Assembly (NCBI GenBank): GCA_965237765.1
Contig: OZ250157.1
Coordinates: forward strand, 1,488,001-1,552,000
Length of the DNA stretch: 64,000 bases
Source: WTGJ01 sp965237765
GTDB lineage: Bacteria; Chloroflexota; Anaerolineae; Aggregatilineales; Phototrophicaceae
Direction of reading: 5' to 3'
The notes under the pieces were generated by a model that ran no database searches, had not been told where the DNA came from, and was given only the letters and a program-made list of their open reading frames with translations. Positions 33,474-41,622 of the stretch are shown here, piece after piece; position 1 is the stretch's first letter, and each line of letters starts with the position of its first letter. The position numbers and the translations under genes were made by a program.

Positions 33474-34286
33474 TTAATTACCGGGCTGCCAGCGCACAGG
33501 GCGCAGGAGGGCGCGGTCGAATTCCGCCATGCGCTTTTCCCCCAGGCTTTCGAGCGCGGCGCGGACCGCCGTCGAATCCCGCCGCAGGGTTGCGACATCG
33601 ACGCCCTGGCAGGAGGGTGGCAGCCAGTGTAGCCATTGTACGCTGCGCAGGAGCATCTTGTAGGCGCCGCGCCAATTGCCGCGCTCAATCTGGTAATAGG
33701 CGACACCGACTTGCAGGATGGCGCGGTAGAGGTCGCGCTCGGGACCGGGCGTGGCCATCCAGAGTTCCTCGAAGAGGTCGTGTTGTCGGTAGTAGTGGCC
33801 GGCGTTGAACTGGGCGACCCCTTCTTGCGCGAGGGGCGGGAGTGCGCGTTGGCAGGCGCAGGCGAGCGCGGCGCGAGTGGCGGGGCTGGGGGCGCGGGCG
33901 AATTCGGCGAGCAGAGCGGGCGCCTCCTGGAGGATGTTGCGGCGAGAGAAGGCGAAATCGGCGCCGCAGCTGAACGATTCGGCACGCTGCTCGTTCGATT
34001 CGCTGATGAGGAAAAGCGGGATGCGGCGCGTGGCGGGGGAGGCTTTGGGCAAGGTGAGCCAGGCGCGCCAATCGGGCAGGGCGGCATCGACGAAGAGGGA
34101 AGCGGCGGCAGCGCGCGTGAGGCGAGCGACGAGGCGGCGGCGCGTGGCGAAGCGCAGACAGCGGAATTGCGCAGCGAGGCGCGCGATCAACGCTTCCGCC
34201 CAGGGCGTGTCGGCGCCGGGCGTGGCGAAGATCAGGGTGGGGCGGGGCGGATTAACGATTGTGATGCCAGGATTGGATTGACACAT
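33474..34286 (-). CDS. DUF309 protein with receiver-like N-terminus
   Basis: The C-terminal half of this 270-residue protein is a DUF309 domain: GVAQFNAGHYYRQHDLFEEL, then RDLYRAILQVGVAYYQIERG and NWRGAYKML. The His, Glu and Trp/Gly residues of that family are in place. The N-terminal ~130 residues look like a degenerate receiver fold (PTLIFATPGAD; IPLFLISESNEQ). The phosphoacceptor Asp is not convincing. The combination is uncommon. Function unknown. Confidence 0.75.
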   Translation of the reverse strand: MCQSNPGITIVNPPRPTLIFATPGADTPWAEALIARLAAQFRCLRFATRRRLVARLTRAAAASLFVDAALPDWRAWLTLPKASPATRRIPLFLISESNEQRAESFSCGADFAFSRRNILQEAPALLAEFARAPSPATRAALACACQRALPPLAQEGVAQFNAGHYYRQHDLFEELWMATPGPERDLYRAILQVGVAYYQIERGNWRGAYKMLLRSVQWLHWLPPSCQGVDVATLRRDSTAVRAALESLGEKRMAEFDRALLRPVRWQPGN

Positions 34287-34405
34287 TGCGGGAAGAGCTT
34301 GCGGGTCGTTCCAGCAGCTGGCGGCATTTTTGTGCGGCCATTCCGCTTCTTACAGACGCTGAAACAGACTCGTTATGGCCATGAGCGCCGCAAAAGGATT
34401 GCTTC

Positions 34406-35335
34406 TCAGGCTGCGGCACGCAACCGCTCGCAATCAACGTCACGAATCGTGACAATTCGTTTCAAGTAAATGGATAGATATACATCGTCTTGCTGAACCG
34501 GTTGCGCTTCTCGCAATTTTTCATGCGTGGCTTCGAAGTACTCCGGGTCAATATCCACGCCGATGTATTTCCTCCCCAGCTGCATTGTCGCCACCGCTGC
34601 CGTACCGCTACCGGCGAAGGGGTCCAGGATCACATCATCCTCATCGGTTGTCATCAGGATCATGCGCTCGAGTAGGGGGATGGGCAGTTGGCAAGGGTGA
34701 TTTTCGATGCGGCGCTTCTTATGCCGAATGCGGTGAAGGTCGTCCCAGACATCGCTGACCAGATAGCCAAAGGGATGGCGCAGGTGTTCCTTGCCACCGT
34801 AATCCGTGAGGTATTGATCGCAACTGCGGCAACGTTTGTGAGGCGCGCGGACATCGTAATATTTCATGTCTTTGGATTTGGAATAAAGCAAAATTCCATA
34901 GTGCGCAGGTTGTAGGGTTTTCCCCAGTGGCCGCCCGCCGGAATTCCAGGCAATCCAATGACGAAAAATCGCCAGCTCGTTGAGCTTTGCCGCGGAAAAT
35001 GTCAGCAATTTGGGAATGTTATAAATGAAGAGGCTGCCTGAAGGTTGTAGGACGCGCACCGCCTCTTCCAACCACTGGTATGTCCAATCGAGATATTCAT
35101 GTAGAGGCAGATTGTCTTTATAGGTCGCATAGTTTTTCTTTAGGTTGAATGGCGGATCAGCAAAGACCATATTTACACTGTCTGTTGCGAGGCCGCGCAT
35201 GTAATTGAGGCAATCGCCCCGGCGGATGGTATAACGGTCTGTCACAACCTCATTTTCACCGACCGATTCCATCTCTGGAAGAAATTTCATCCCATTTCTA
35301 TGAGAGGTTGGTTGCGACATGATCGTCCAATCCAT
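34406..35335 (-). CDS. Solitary DNA methyltransferase, beta class (N4/N6)
   Basis: The 309-residue protein has motif IV VFADPPFNLKKNY at about residue 60 and motif I DPFAGSGTAAVATMQLGRKY near 245, the beta-class order (IV before I). A KRCRSC segment in the middle may bind zinc. Beta-class enzymes methylate adenine-N6 or cytosine-N4. No restriction enzyme is adjacent, so it may be a regulatory or epigenetic methylase. TATACT ends 11 bases before the first ATG; a second in-frame ATG is at 35320. GC is lower than neighbours. Confidence 0.87.
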   Translation of the reverse strand: MDWTIMSQPTSHRNGMKFLPEMESVGENEVVTDRYTIRRGDCLNYMRGLATDSVNMVFADPPFNLKKNYATYKDNLPLHEYLDWTYQWLEEAVRVLQPSGSLFIYNIPKLLTFSAAKLNELAIFRHWIAWNSGGRPLGKTLQPAHYGILLYSKSKDMKYYDVRAPHKRCRSCDQYLTDYGGKEHLRHPFGYLVSDVWDDLHRIRHKKRRIENHPCQLPIPLLERMILMTTDEDDVILDPFAGSGTAAVATMQLGRKYIGVDIDPEYFEATHEKLREAQPVQQDDVYLSIYLKRIVTIRDVDCERLRAAA

Positions 35336-35363
35336 TGCAGCGCATTAGTATATTTATTCTAGT

Positions 35364-36557
35364 TTATCGGATGGACAGCTCTCCACCAAATTCCGCCGCC
35401 GCGCCGCTCGCCAGCAGCGCCGCCAATTCCTCCTCCGTATAACCCGCTTCGCGCAGGATGGCGCGCGTATCGGCGCCGTAATTGGGGGCGGCGGCCTGTG
35501 GGTCTGGTGTGGGAGCGCTGTCGCTAAGGTGGATGGGGCTGCGCAACCAGGGGGCGCCGTCGGCCGCGATGCCCGCCATCCCGCGCGCGCGGTGCTGCGG
35601 ATGCTCGTGCGCGGCGGCGCGCGCTGTCGCTACCTCGAAGCAGCAATCGGCCGGGCCGAGTAGCGCCTCCCATTCCGCCGCGGTTTTGCTGGCGAAGAGG
35701 GCGCGCAATTCTTCGCGCAAGTTGCTTTGCCGCGCGGGTTGTGTGTGGTCGAACGAGCGCCAATCCTCCCGACAGACGGCCGCGGCGAAGCGCCGCCAGA
35801 ATTTGGGCTCCAGCGCGGAGAGGGTGACGATTCGGCCGCAGCGGGTGCGGTAGCTGGCGTAGGCGGCGAGGCCACCGCTCAACCGGCGCGGGGTGGCGGC
35901 GGGCTGGGCCAGCGCTTCCACCCAGCCGAGGAGCGCGAAGGGCAGGGCGGCTTCCGCGAGCGAGATATCGACGAAGGCCCCTTCGCCGGCGCGTTCGCGG
36001 CGCAACAAGGCGGCGAGGATGCCAGCAACCGCGAGGTAGGCGCCGCCGACATCAGCGATTTGTGCGGTCGGTGCGGGGTGGACGTTACCATCCTCATGAT
36101 CGATGAGGCCGGCGGCAGCGATGTAATTCAAATCGTGCGCGCTTCGTTGGGCGTAGGGGCCATCCTGCCCCCAGCCGGCGAGCGCGCAATAGACCAGGCG
36201 GGGATTTGCCGCGCGCAGCGTCTCGTAATCGCAGCCGAGGCGAGTCATCACGCCCGGCCGGAAGCCCTCGACCAGCACGTCCGCGTCCGCCGCGAGGCGA
36301 TGCAGCGCCGTGCGCCCGCCTTCCTGCTTGAGGTCGAGTATGACCGACCGCTTGCCGCGGTTGCCGGCCTGGAAGAAGGCGCTGCTGGCGCCGCTTTTTT
36401 CGCCGCGCGGTGGGAACCAGCGGCCGTAGTCGCCGCCGTGCGGGTCTTCGATTTTGATGACCTCGGCGCCGAGTTGGGCGAGCAGCCAGGAGCAGACGTT
36501 GCCGGGGAGAAGGCGAGCGAGATCGAGGACGCGCGTCCCATGGAGGGGCGGGATCAT
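35364..36557 (-). CDS. CaiB/BaiF-type CoA transferase
   Basis: The 397-residue class III CoA-transferase has the N-terminal GTRVLDLARLLPGNVCSWLL, LGAEVIKIEDPHGGDYGRW and the loop SAHDLNYIAAAGL with the catalytic Asp. It resembles alpha-methylacyl-CoA racemase/formyl-CoA transferase members. With the Ldh2 gene divergently placed, a role in organic-acid use is possible. TATACT is six bases before the ATG. Confidence 0.87.
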   Translation of the reverse strand: MIPPLHGTRVLDLARLLPGNVCSWLLAQLGAEVIKIEDPHGGDYGRWFPPRGEKSGASSAFFQAGNRGKRSVILDLKQEGGRTALHRLAADADVLVEGFRPGVMTRLGCDYETLRAANPRLVYCALAGWGQDGPYAQRSAHDLNYIAAAGLIDHEDGNVHPAPTAQIADVGGAYLAVAGILAALLRRERAGEGAFVDISLAEAALPFALLGWVEALAQPAATPRRLSGGLAAYASYRTRCGRIVTLSALEPKFWRRFAAAVCREDWRSFDHTQPARQSNLREELRALFASKTAAEWEALLGPADCCFEVATARAAAHEHPQHRARGMAGIAADGAPWLRSPIHLSDSAPTPDPQAAAPNYGADTRAILREAGYTEEELAALLASGAAAEFGGELSIR

Positions 36558-36563
36558 GCGGCG

Positions 36564-36569
36564 AGTATA
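36564..36569 (-). promoter_or_regulatory. -10 box giving a near-leaderless transcript
   Basis: Minus-strand GCGCTATACT then CGCCGC then ATG. With a usual 6-7 base gap from -10 to the start of transcription, the mRNA would begin at or next to the ATG. The box forms the end of a dispersed repeat unit (36567-36640). Confidence 0.55.
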
Positions 36570-36640
36570 GCGCGTGCGGGCACTTCGCCGCCGTAAGAAG
36601 CGCGTGCCGTCCCTCCGCGGCCGTAAGAGAGCGTGGGGCG
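36567..36640 (-). repeat. Two units of the dispersed GC-rich repeat
   Basis: On the minus strand: TTACGGCCGCGGAGGGACGG then CACGCGC, and TTCTTACGGCGGCGAAGTGC then CCGCACGCGC. They lie in the divergent promoter gap between the CoA transferase and the Ldh2 gene. A fragment recurs at 37660-37695, where it encodes the last residues AGTSPP of the Ldh2 protein. Confidence 0.75.
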
Positions 36641-36683
36641 TCCGCTCGCTATACTTAGGGCCTGGCGGAGTGAGGAGCGAATC

Positions 36684-37688
36684 ATGTGGGTAACATTGGC
36701 TGAACTGCGAGCGACGACCGACGGCGCCCTGCGCGCCTATGGCTATGACGACGGCGAGCGCCGGATCCTAAGCGAGGTGCTGCTTTACGCGCAGTTGCGC
36801 GGCAACAACCAGGGCATCATCAAGCTGATCGGCGCCGGCATCCCGCGGGACCCCGAAAGCGGCCCCATTCGCATCGAGCACGAGACGGCGCTTTCCGCGC
36901 GGTTGGATGGTGCGCGCCAGCACGGGATGTTGGTCTTGAATCGCGCGGTGGATCTGGCCCTCGAGAAGGCGAGCGCGGCGGGCTTCGGCATCGTCGGCAG
37001 TCACAATACAGCGACTTCGACGGGCGCGATCGGCTATTTCGCGAGCCGCATCGCCGCAGCGGGCTGCATCGGCATCGTGGCGAGCAGTTCACCGGGTAGT
37101 GTGGCATTCCATGGCTCTACGCAAGCCCTGTTGGGCACGAACCCGATCGCCTTCGGCATCCCGGCGGCGGCGGGCGCACTGGTGCTGGATATGTCCACTT
37201 CGGCCATCGCGCGCTATGGCGTGTTGGAGGCGCAGACGGCGGGGGTAGAGTTGCCCGAAGGGGTGGCGATCGATACCGATGGCGCGCCTACCCGCGACCC
37301 GAGCACGGCGTTGTCGGGGGCGATTTTGCCTTTTGGTGGCTATAAAGGGGCTGCGCTTAGTTTGATGGTGGAGGTGCTGGCCGGGCCGCTGATCGGCGCG
37401 GCCTGCGCGGGGATGGCGGATGTGGCGCGCGATTGGGGCAACCTGTCGCTGGCGCTGGATCCGGGTTTGCTGGTAGAGCGCGAGGTTTTCCAGCAACAGG
37501 TCGCCGACTTGGCGGCAACTTTGCGCGCAGGAAAGCGCTTGCCGGGCGTGACGGCGATCCAGCTGCCGGGTGAACGGGGCGATGCGAAGCGCGCCGCCGT
37601 AGAGGAGGCGGGCGCGTTGGAGGTGGAATACAACCTCTGGCGTGAGGTGTGCGCGGTGGCGGCTAGGGCGGGTACTTCGCCGCCTTAA
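36684..37688 (+). CDS. Ldh2-family malate/lactate/ureidoglycolate dehydrogenase
   Basis: The 334-residue protein is an NAD(P)-dependent 2-hydroxyacid dehydrogenase of the Ldh2 fold. Motifs include GHNTAT-like GSHNTATSTGAIGYF, ALLGTNPIAFGIPAA, LDMSTSAIARYG and LPFGGYKGAALSLMVEVL. It is slightly short at the C-terminus, which ends in a repeat-derived ARAGTSPP. GAGGAGCG precedes the ATG, and TATACT lies at 36650. Confidence 0.85.
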   Translation: MWVTLAELRATTDGALRAYGYDDGERRILSEVLLYAQLRGNNQGIIKLIGAGIPRDPESGPIRIEHETALSARLDGARQHGMLVLNRAVDLALEKASAAGFGIVGSHNTATSTGAIGYFASRIAAAGCIGIVASSSPGSVAFHGSTQALLGTNPIAFGIPAAAGALVLDMSTSAIARYGVLEAQTAGVELPEGVAIDTDGAPTRDPSTALSGAILPFGGYKGAALSLMVEVLAGPLIGAACAGMADVARDWGNLSLALDPGLLVEREVFQQQVADLAATLRAGKRLPGVTAIQLPGERGDAKRAAVEEAGALEVEYNLWREVCAVAARAGTSPP

Positions 37689-37705
37689 GACGAGCGTGCG
37701 GGCGG

Positions 37706-38326
37706 ATGCTGGTGGTTTTCGTGTGTGACGCAGCCGCCAACAATTATTGGGATGACCCCGCCAACGTTGAAGCCTATGCAGCCATCGCCGCAGGGAATGA
37801 TGGCGCAGCGCTCGTCGCGCGGCTCGCCGAATGGGTATCACCCCAGGCATCCGTGCTGGAGTTGGGAATGGGCACGGGGGCGGATTTGGAGCTACTGGCG
37901 CGGCGCTTTGCGCAGGTTACGGGGTCTGACCGCGCGCGAGGTTTCCTGCAGCGGTATCGCGCCCGTAATCCCAACGCCGATTTGTTGTATTTGGATGCGG
38001 TGAGCCTGCGGACAGAGCGGCGCTTCGACGCCATCTACTCCAACAAAGTGTTGCCGTATCTGACACGGGCGGAATTGCGGGAATCGCTACGAGCACAAAT
38101 GCGCGTTCTGCGGCCCAGCGGCGTCGCCTTGCACACGTTTTGGTATGGCGCGGAGGAAGATATTCAGCAGGGGCTTCGCTGCGTCTATTACACCAAGGCA
38201 ACGCTTTGTGCGGCGTTCGTATCGCTGCCAGAGCGTATCGAGCTGCTTGTGCTGGAGCGATATGGCGAATTGGAGGAAGGCGATTCGTTGCTGCTGATCG
38301 TGCGCGCGCCGCCCGAAAATCGCTGA
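37706..38326 (+). CDS. Class I SAM-dependent methyltransferase
   Basis: The 206-residue protein has SAM motif I VLELGMGTGADLELLARRF near residue 50, followed by an acidic residue region (TGSDRARG) and LLYLDAVSLRTERRFDAIYS. This resembles small-molecule methyltransferases of the Methyltransf_11/25 kind. The substrate is not evident. The start is uncertain (ATG at 37706 with GGGCGG upstream). Confidence 0.8.
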   Translation: MLVVFVCDAAANNYWDDPANVEAYAAIAAGNDGAALVARLAEWVSPQASVLELGMGTGADLELLARRFAQVTGSDRARGFLQRYRARNPNADLLYLDAVSLRTERRFDAIYSNKVLPYLTRAELRESLRAQMRVLRPSGVALHTFWYGAEEDIQQGLRCVYYTKATLCAAFVSLPERIELLVLERYGELEEGDSLLLIVRAPPENR

Positions 38327-38469
38327 TGCGACCAGCTTGCTTCGTGTATTTCGCCACCCGCATTGTCATCCGCAACGCGTGCGGAGGGTTGTACCAAGCC
38401 GTTAATTGAGTAGCGTTCTCTTACACCGCTCCCCGCTGCCAGCTCGGCGCGCGCTATCATTGCGCCCGC

Positions 38470-38475
38470 TATCAT
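38470..38475 (+). promoter_or_regulatory. -10 box six bases before priA
   Basis: CGCTATCAT-AGCGGC-ATG, with another CGCTATCAT 17 bases earlier. The geometry matches the other near-leaderless starts in this window. No Shine-Dalgarno sequence is present before the ATG. Confidence 0.5.
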
Positions 38476-38481
38476 AGCGGC

Positions 38482-41244
38482 ATGGACCCCCCCGCCTTCG
38501 CGGAAGTGGCCATCGCCACTGCGCGTGCCGTCACTATGCGGCCGCAAGACGCGCGAACCGGCACGCTGACCTATCGCATCCCGCCTTCGCTGGCCGGGCA
38601 ACTGCGGCGCGGGCAATTGGTGCAGGTACCGCTCGGAGCGAGCCAGCGCCCCGGGTTGGTCATCGCCACGCATTCGCACAGCGAACAGCAGGATCCGCGC
38701 GCGTTGGCGCGCATCCTCAGTCCTGCACCCGTGGTCGGCGAGCGCGAGATTGAGCTGGCCTATTGGCTGAGCGAGCGCTATCTGGCGCCGTTGGGGCGTT
38801 GCCTCTGGCTATTTGTGCCGCGCGGCAGCCTGGCCGGGCGCGATTGGCACGTGCAGCTGCGGGACGAGGCGGCGGTCGGCGAAACGCTGTTCGAGCACCA
38901 GTTGCTGGCGCAATTGCGGCGGCGAGGGGCGCTCTGGGGACGGCAGCTGGGCGCCAGCATGCGGGGGATGCCCTGGCGGCAGGCGATGGAAGCCCTAGCC
39001 GCGCGCGGCGTGGTCACAGCGGAGCTGCAGTTGCGGCCGCCAACGAAGCGGCGCGGCGCGGAATGGTTTGAGCTCGGCGAAGAGAATCCGACGGCGCCGC
39101 CGCTCGGTCATCCCTCCAAACGCGCGGATTTGCTCGCAGTCATCAGCGCCGCGGGGGAAGAAGGGATGCCGCTGGCGGAGGCATTGGCGGCGGCGCAGAC
39201 GACGCGGGCAACGATGCGGGCATTGGCGAAGGCGTCGCTCATCCGCAGTGAACGCGCGGACGATGCGGAGGGAGCAGAGCGGATGCAGTTGGCCGTCGCG
39301 CCGGGAGAAGCGGAAGCTCAGGCGCGCGAATGGCGGCGCGATGGCGGCGGGCAGCGGGCCATCCTCGCCTGGCTGACGGCGGCTGGCGCTCCGCTAGCGC
39401 GTGCGGAATTGCGGGCGCGCGGCGCGTCGGCGGCGGATCTGCGGCGGCTGCTCGCTGCGGGGCGCACCGTCAGCGTTTCGAGGCCACCCACGCCCGTCGA
39501 TGCCGCTACCCTCGCTCATTATCCGCGCCTGCCGCCGCGCCTCACGCCGGATCAGGAGCGCGCCTGGCAGCCGCTCGCCGCCGCCATCGCTGCGGAGGAA
39601 TACGCCGCCTTCCTCCTGCATGGCGTCACCGGCAGCGGCAAGACGGAGCTGTACCTGCGCGCCATCGAGAGGGCGTTGGCGGCGGGGCGTTCGGCCATAC
39701 TGTTGGTGCCGGAAATCGCGTTGACCGCGCAGACGCTGGCGCGGGTCGAGGCGCGTTTCCCCGGGCAGGTGGCGGTGGCGCATTCGGGTATCCCAGAAGG
39801 CGAGCGGCAGGAAATCGCGCGGAGGGCACGGGCGGGCGAGTTGCGTATCATCGTCGGCGCGCGCTCGGCGCTCTTCACGCCCCTCCAGCAACTGGGCCTG
39901 GTCATCCTCGATGAGGAACACGACGCCAGTTACCAGCAGACGCCGCCCTTCCCGCCGCCCTACTATCACGCGCGCGCGCTGGCGGAGGAAATGATGCGAC
40001 GCGCGGGTGGCCTGCTGTTGCTCGGTAGCGCGACGCCGGCGCTGGAAAGCTACTGGCGGGCGCAGCAGGCTAGCGAGCTGCAGTATCTGCGCTTGCCGAA
40101 GCGCATTTTGGGGCATCGGCAGCAGATCACCGCCCTGGCTGAACGCAGCGGAAGGGAGCATCGCTATACCCCGCTGGATGCGGCGGGGGAAGAGACGCTC
40201 AGCTTGCCCTTGCCGCAGGTGCAGATTGTCGATATGAGGGAGGAATTGGCGGCGGGCAACCGCGCCCTCTTCAGCCGCGCGTTGCGGCGGGCGCTGGGCG
40301 AGGTGCTGGAGCGCGGCGAACAGGCGATGCTCTATCTGAATCGGCGCGGCCTGCATACCTATATCTTCTGTCGCGATTGCGGCGGGGTGCTTTCCTGCGT
40401 CCGTTGCGACGCGCCGCTGACGCAGCATGACGATGGCCGTTTGCGCTGCCATCATTGCGGGGCCACGCGCGCGACGCCGGCTCGTTGCCCTCGTTGCGCC
40501 TCGTACCGAATTCGCTTCTTTGGCGCCGGCACGCAGCAATTGCAGCGGGCGCTGGCCGAGCATTTCCCGCGCGCGCGCAGCCTGCGCTGGGATGCGGATA
40601 CGGCGCGGCGCCCAGAGGAACACGCGCGCATCCTGCGGCGCTTTTTGGATGGCGAAGCGCAGGTGCTCATCGGCACGCAGATGATCGCCAAAGGGCTGGA
40701 TTTGCCACTGGTTACGCTGGTTGGCGTGGTGAGCGCCGATCGCGGGTTGGCGCTGCCGGATTTCCGCGCGGCGGAGCGCGTCTTCCAGTTGCTGACGCAG
40801 GTGGCAGGCCGGGCCGGGCGCGGCATATTGGGCGGGCGCGTGCTGCTGCAGACCTACCGGCCGGAGCATTATGTCATCCGCGCCGCGGCGCGGCACGATT
40901 ACGCAGACTTCGCGGAACAAGAGCTGACGCTGCGGCGCGAGTTGGGCGACCCGCCGTTTGGGCGGCTGGCGCGGATTGTGTGTCGGCACAAGCGAGAGGC
41001 GCGCGCGCAAGCCGAGGCCGAACAGGCTGCTACCTGGTTGCGCGAGCGGGTCCGCAGCCTGCGCCTGCCGAATCTGCAGGTGGTCGGGCCGCTGCCCTGC
41101 TATTACACGCGCTTGCGAGAATATTACCGTTGGCAAGTACTCTTGCGGGGAGGTGGGCGCGACGCGAAGTCGGAATTGGTGCTCCGGGCGCAACCGCCAC
41201 GGCGGGGCTGGACGGTGGAGCTCGACCCGCTCTCGACGCTATGA
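38482..41244 (+). CDS. priA: Primosomal protein N' (PriA helicase)
   Basis: PriA restarts stalled replication forks. The 920-residue protein has a 3' DNA-binding domain at the N-terminus. Helicase motif I is GVTGSGKTELYLRAIERAL, motif II DEEHDASYQQ, then LLGSATPALESY. Zinc-binding pairs are CRDC/CVRC and CHHC/CPRC. The C-terminal helicase part has LIGTQMIAKGLDLP and QVAGRAGRG. The winged-helix section (about 200-340) is longer than usual. It is convergent with tRNA-Phe. Confidence 0.95.
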   Translation: MDPPAFAEVAIATARAVTMRPQDARTGTLTYRIPPSLAGQLRRGQLVQVPLGASQRPGLVIATHSHSEQQDPRALARILSPAPVVGEREIELAYWLSERYLAPLGRCLWLFVPRGSLAGRDWHVQLRDEAAVGETLFEHQLLAQLRRRGALWGRQLGASMRGMPWRQAMEALAARGVVTAELQLRPPTKRRGAEWFELGEENPTAPPLGHPSKRADLLAVISAAGEEGMPLAEALAAAQTTRATMRALAKASLIRSERADDAEGAERMQLAVAPGEAEAQAREWRRDGGGQRAILAWLTAAGAPLARAELRARGASAADLRRLLAAGRTVSVSRPPTPVDAATLAHYPRLPPRLTPDQERAWQPLAAAIAAEEYAAFLLHGVTGSGKTELYLRAIERALAAGRSAILLVPEIALTAQTLARVEARFPGQVAVAHSGIPEGERQEIARRARAGELRIIVGARSALFTPLQQLGLVILDEEHDASYQQTPPFPPPYYHARALAEEMMRRAGGLLLLGSATPALESYWRAQQASELQYLRLPKRILGHRQQITALAERSGREHRYTPLDAAGEETLSLPLPQVQIVDMREELAAGNRALFSRALRRALGEVLERGEQAMLYLNRRGLHTYIFCRDCGGVLSCVRCDAPLTQHDDGRLRCHHCGATRATPARCPRCASYRIRFFGAGTQQLQRALAEHFPRARSLRWDADTARRPEEHARILRRFLDGEAQVLIGTQMIAKGLDLPLVTLVGVVSADRGLALPDFRAAERVFQLLTQVAGRAGRGILGGRVLLQTYRPEHYVIRAAARHDYADFAEQELTLRRELGDPPFGRLARIVCRHKREARAQAEAEQAATWLRERVRSLRLPNLQVVGPLPCYYTRLREYYRWQVLLRGGGRDAKSELVLRAQPPRRGWTVELDPLSTL

Positions 41245-41249
41245 GGGAG

Positions 41250-41322
41250 TGCCGAGGCCCAGACTCGAACTGGGGACTCCTGCATTTTCAGTGCAGTGCT
41301 CTACCAACTGAGCTACCTCGGC
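41250..41322 (-). tRNA. tRNA-Phe (GAA)
   Basis: A 73-base cloverleaf on the minus strand starts GCCGAGGTAGCTCAGTTGG, with acceptor stem GCCGAGG/CCTCGGC. The anticodon stem is CTGCA/TGCAG around the loop containing GAA, and the T arm contains GTTCGAGTC. The discriminator is A. CCA is not encoded (CTC follows). Confidence 0.95.
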
Positions 41323-41418
41323 GGATGGGGCTGGCGGCGTTAACGAAGCGAACCCACCACCTGATTCTAGCAAGATTGGCGCACGCGTCAACCGCGCACA
41401 TGCGGCGCGCCCGCCAAT

Positions 41419-41446
41419 TTGACAGGCTGCCCGCGCGCGTTATAGT
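41419..41446 (+). promoter_or_regulatory. Strong housekeeping promoter
   Basis: TTGACA and TATAGT separated by 16 bases, the best consensus promoter in this window. It drives the structured transcript that follows, 177 bases before the cyclase gene. Confidence 0.8.
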
Positions 41447-41452
41447 TCGGCC

Positions 41453-41594
41453 ATGTGTGGGGATATGAGCTGCAACCAGGCGTCGATGTGTAGCACTTCC
41501 AAAAAGGCAGGGCTTCTGTCTGGCTGAGCTGCGGATGAAGACATCCCCGCGCAAGCGTACCGAAGCCAATCTCCCCCGCGATTGGCTTTTTTTT
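41453..41594 (+). ncRNA. Structured leader RNA or small RNA ending in a terminator
   Basis: A ~140-base transcript is predicted between the strong promoter and an intrinsic terminator. Its ends pair: GTGTGGGGAT (41455-41464) with ATCCCCGCGC (41543-41552). Inside, AGCT/AGCT and CCAG/CTGG extend a rod-like fold. The terminator follows at once, then AGGAGG and the cyclase ATG. This promoter-fold-terminator-gene order is that of a riboswitch or attenuator; a free small RNA with read-through is the alternative. No known riboswitch class was recognised. Confidence 0.6.
41563..41594 (+). terminator. Intrinsic terminator in the cyclase leader
   Basis: Perfect 9-bp stem AAGCCAATC/GATTGGCTT with an 8-base loop, followed by a run of eight T residues. 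It lies upstream of the cyclase ribosome-binding site, so transcription of the gene needs read-through. Confidence 0.9.
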
Positions 41595-41622
41595 GGCAAT
41601 GGACGCAATAGGAGGATGAAAC

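Noticed and set aside
39394..41193. Long open frame antisense to priA (599 codons)
   Set aside because: High GC creates long antisense frames; the plus strand has unmistakable PriA motifs throughout.
41453..41594. TPP riboswitch because of a CTGGCTGAG match
   Set aside because: The remaining TPP core motifs (such as GCGUAGGGA) are absent.
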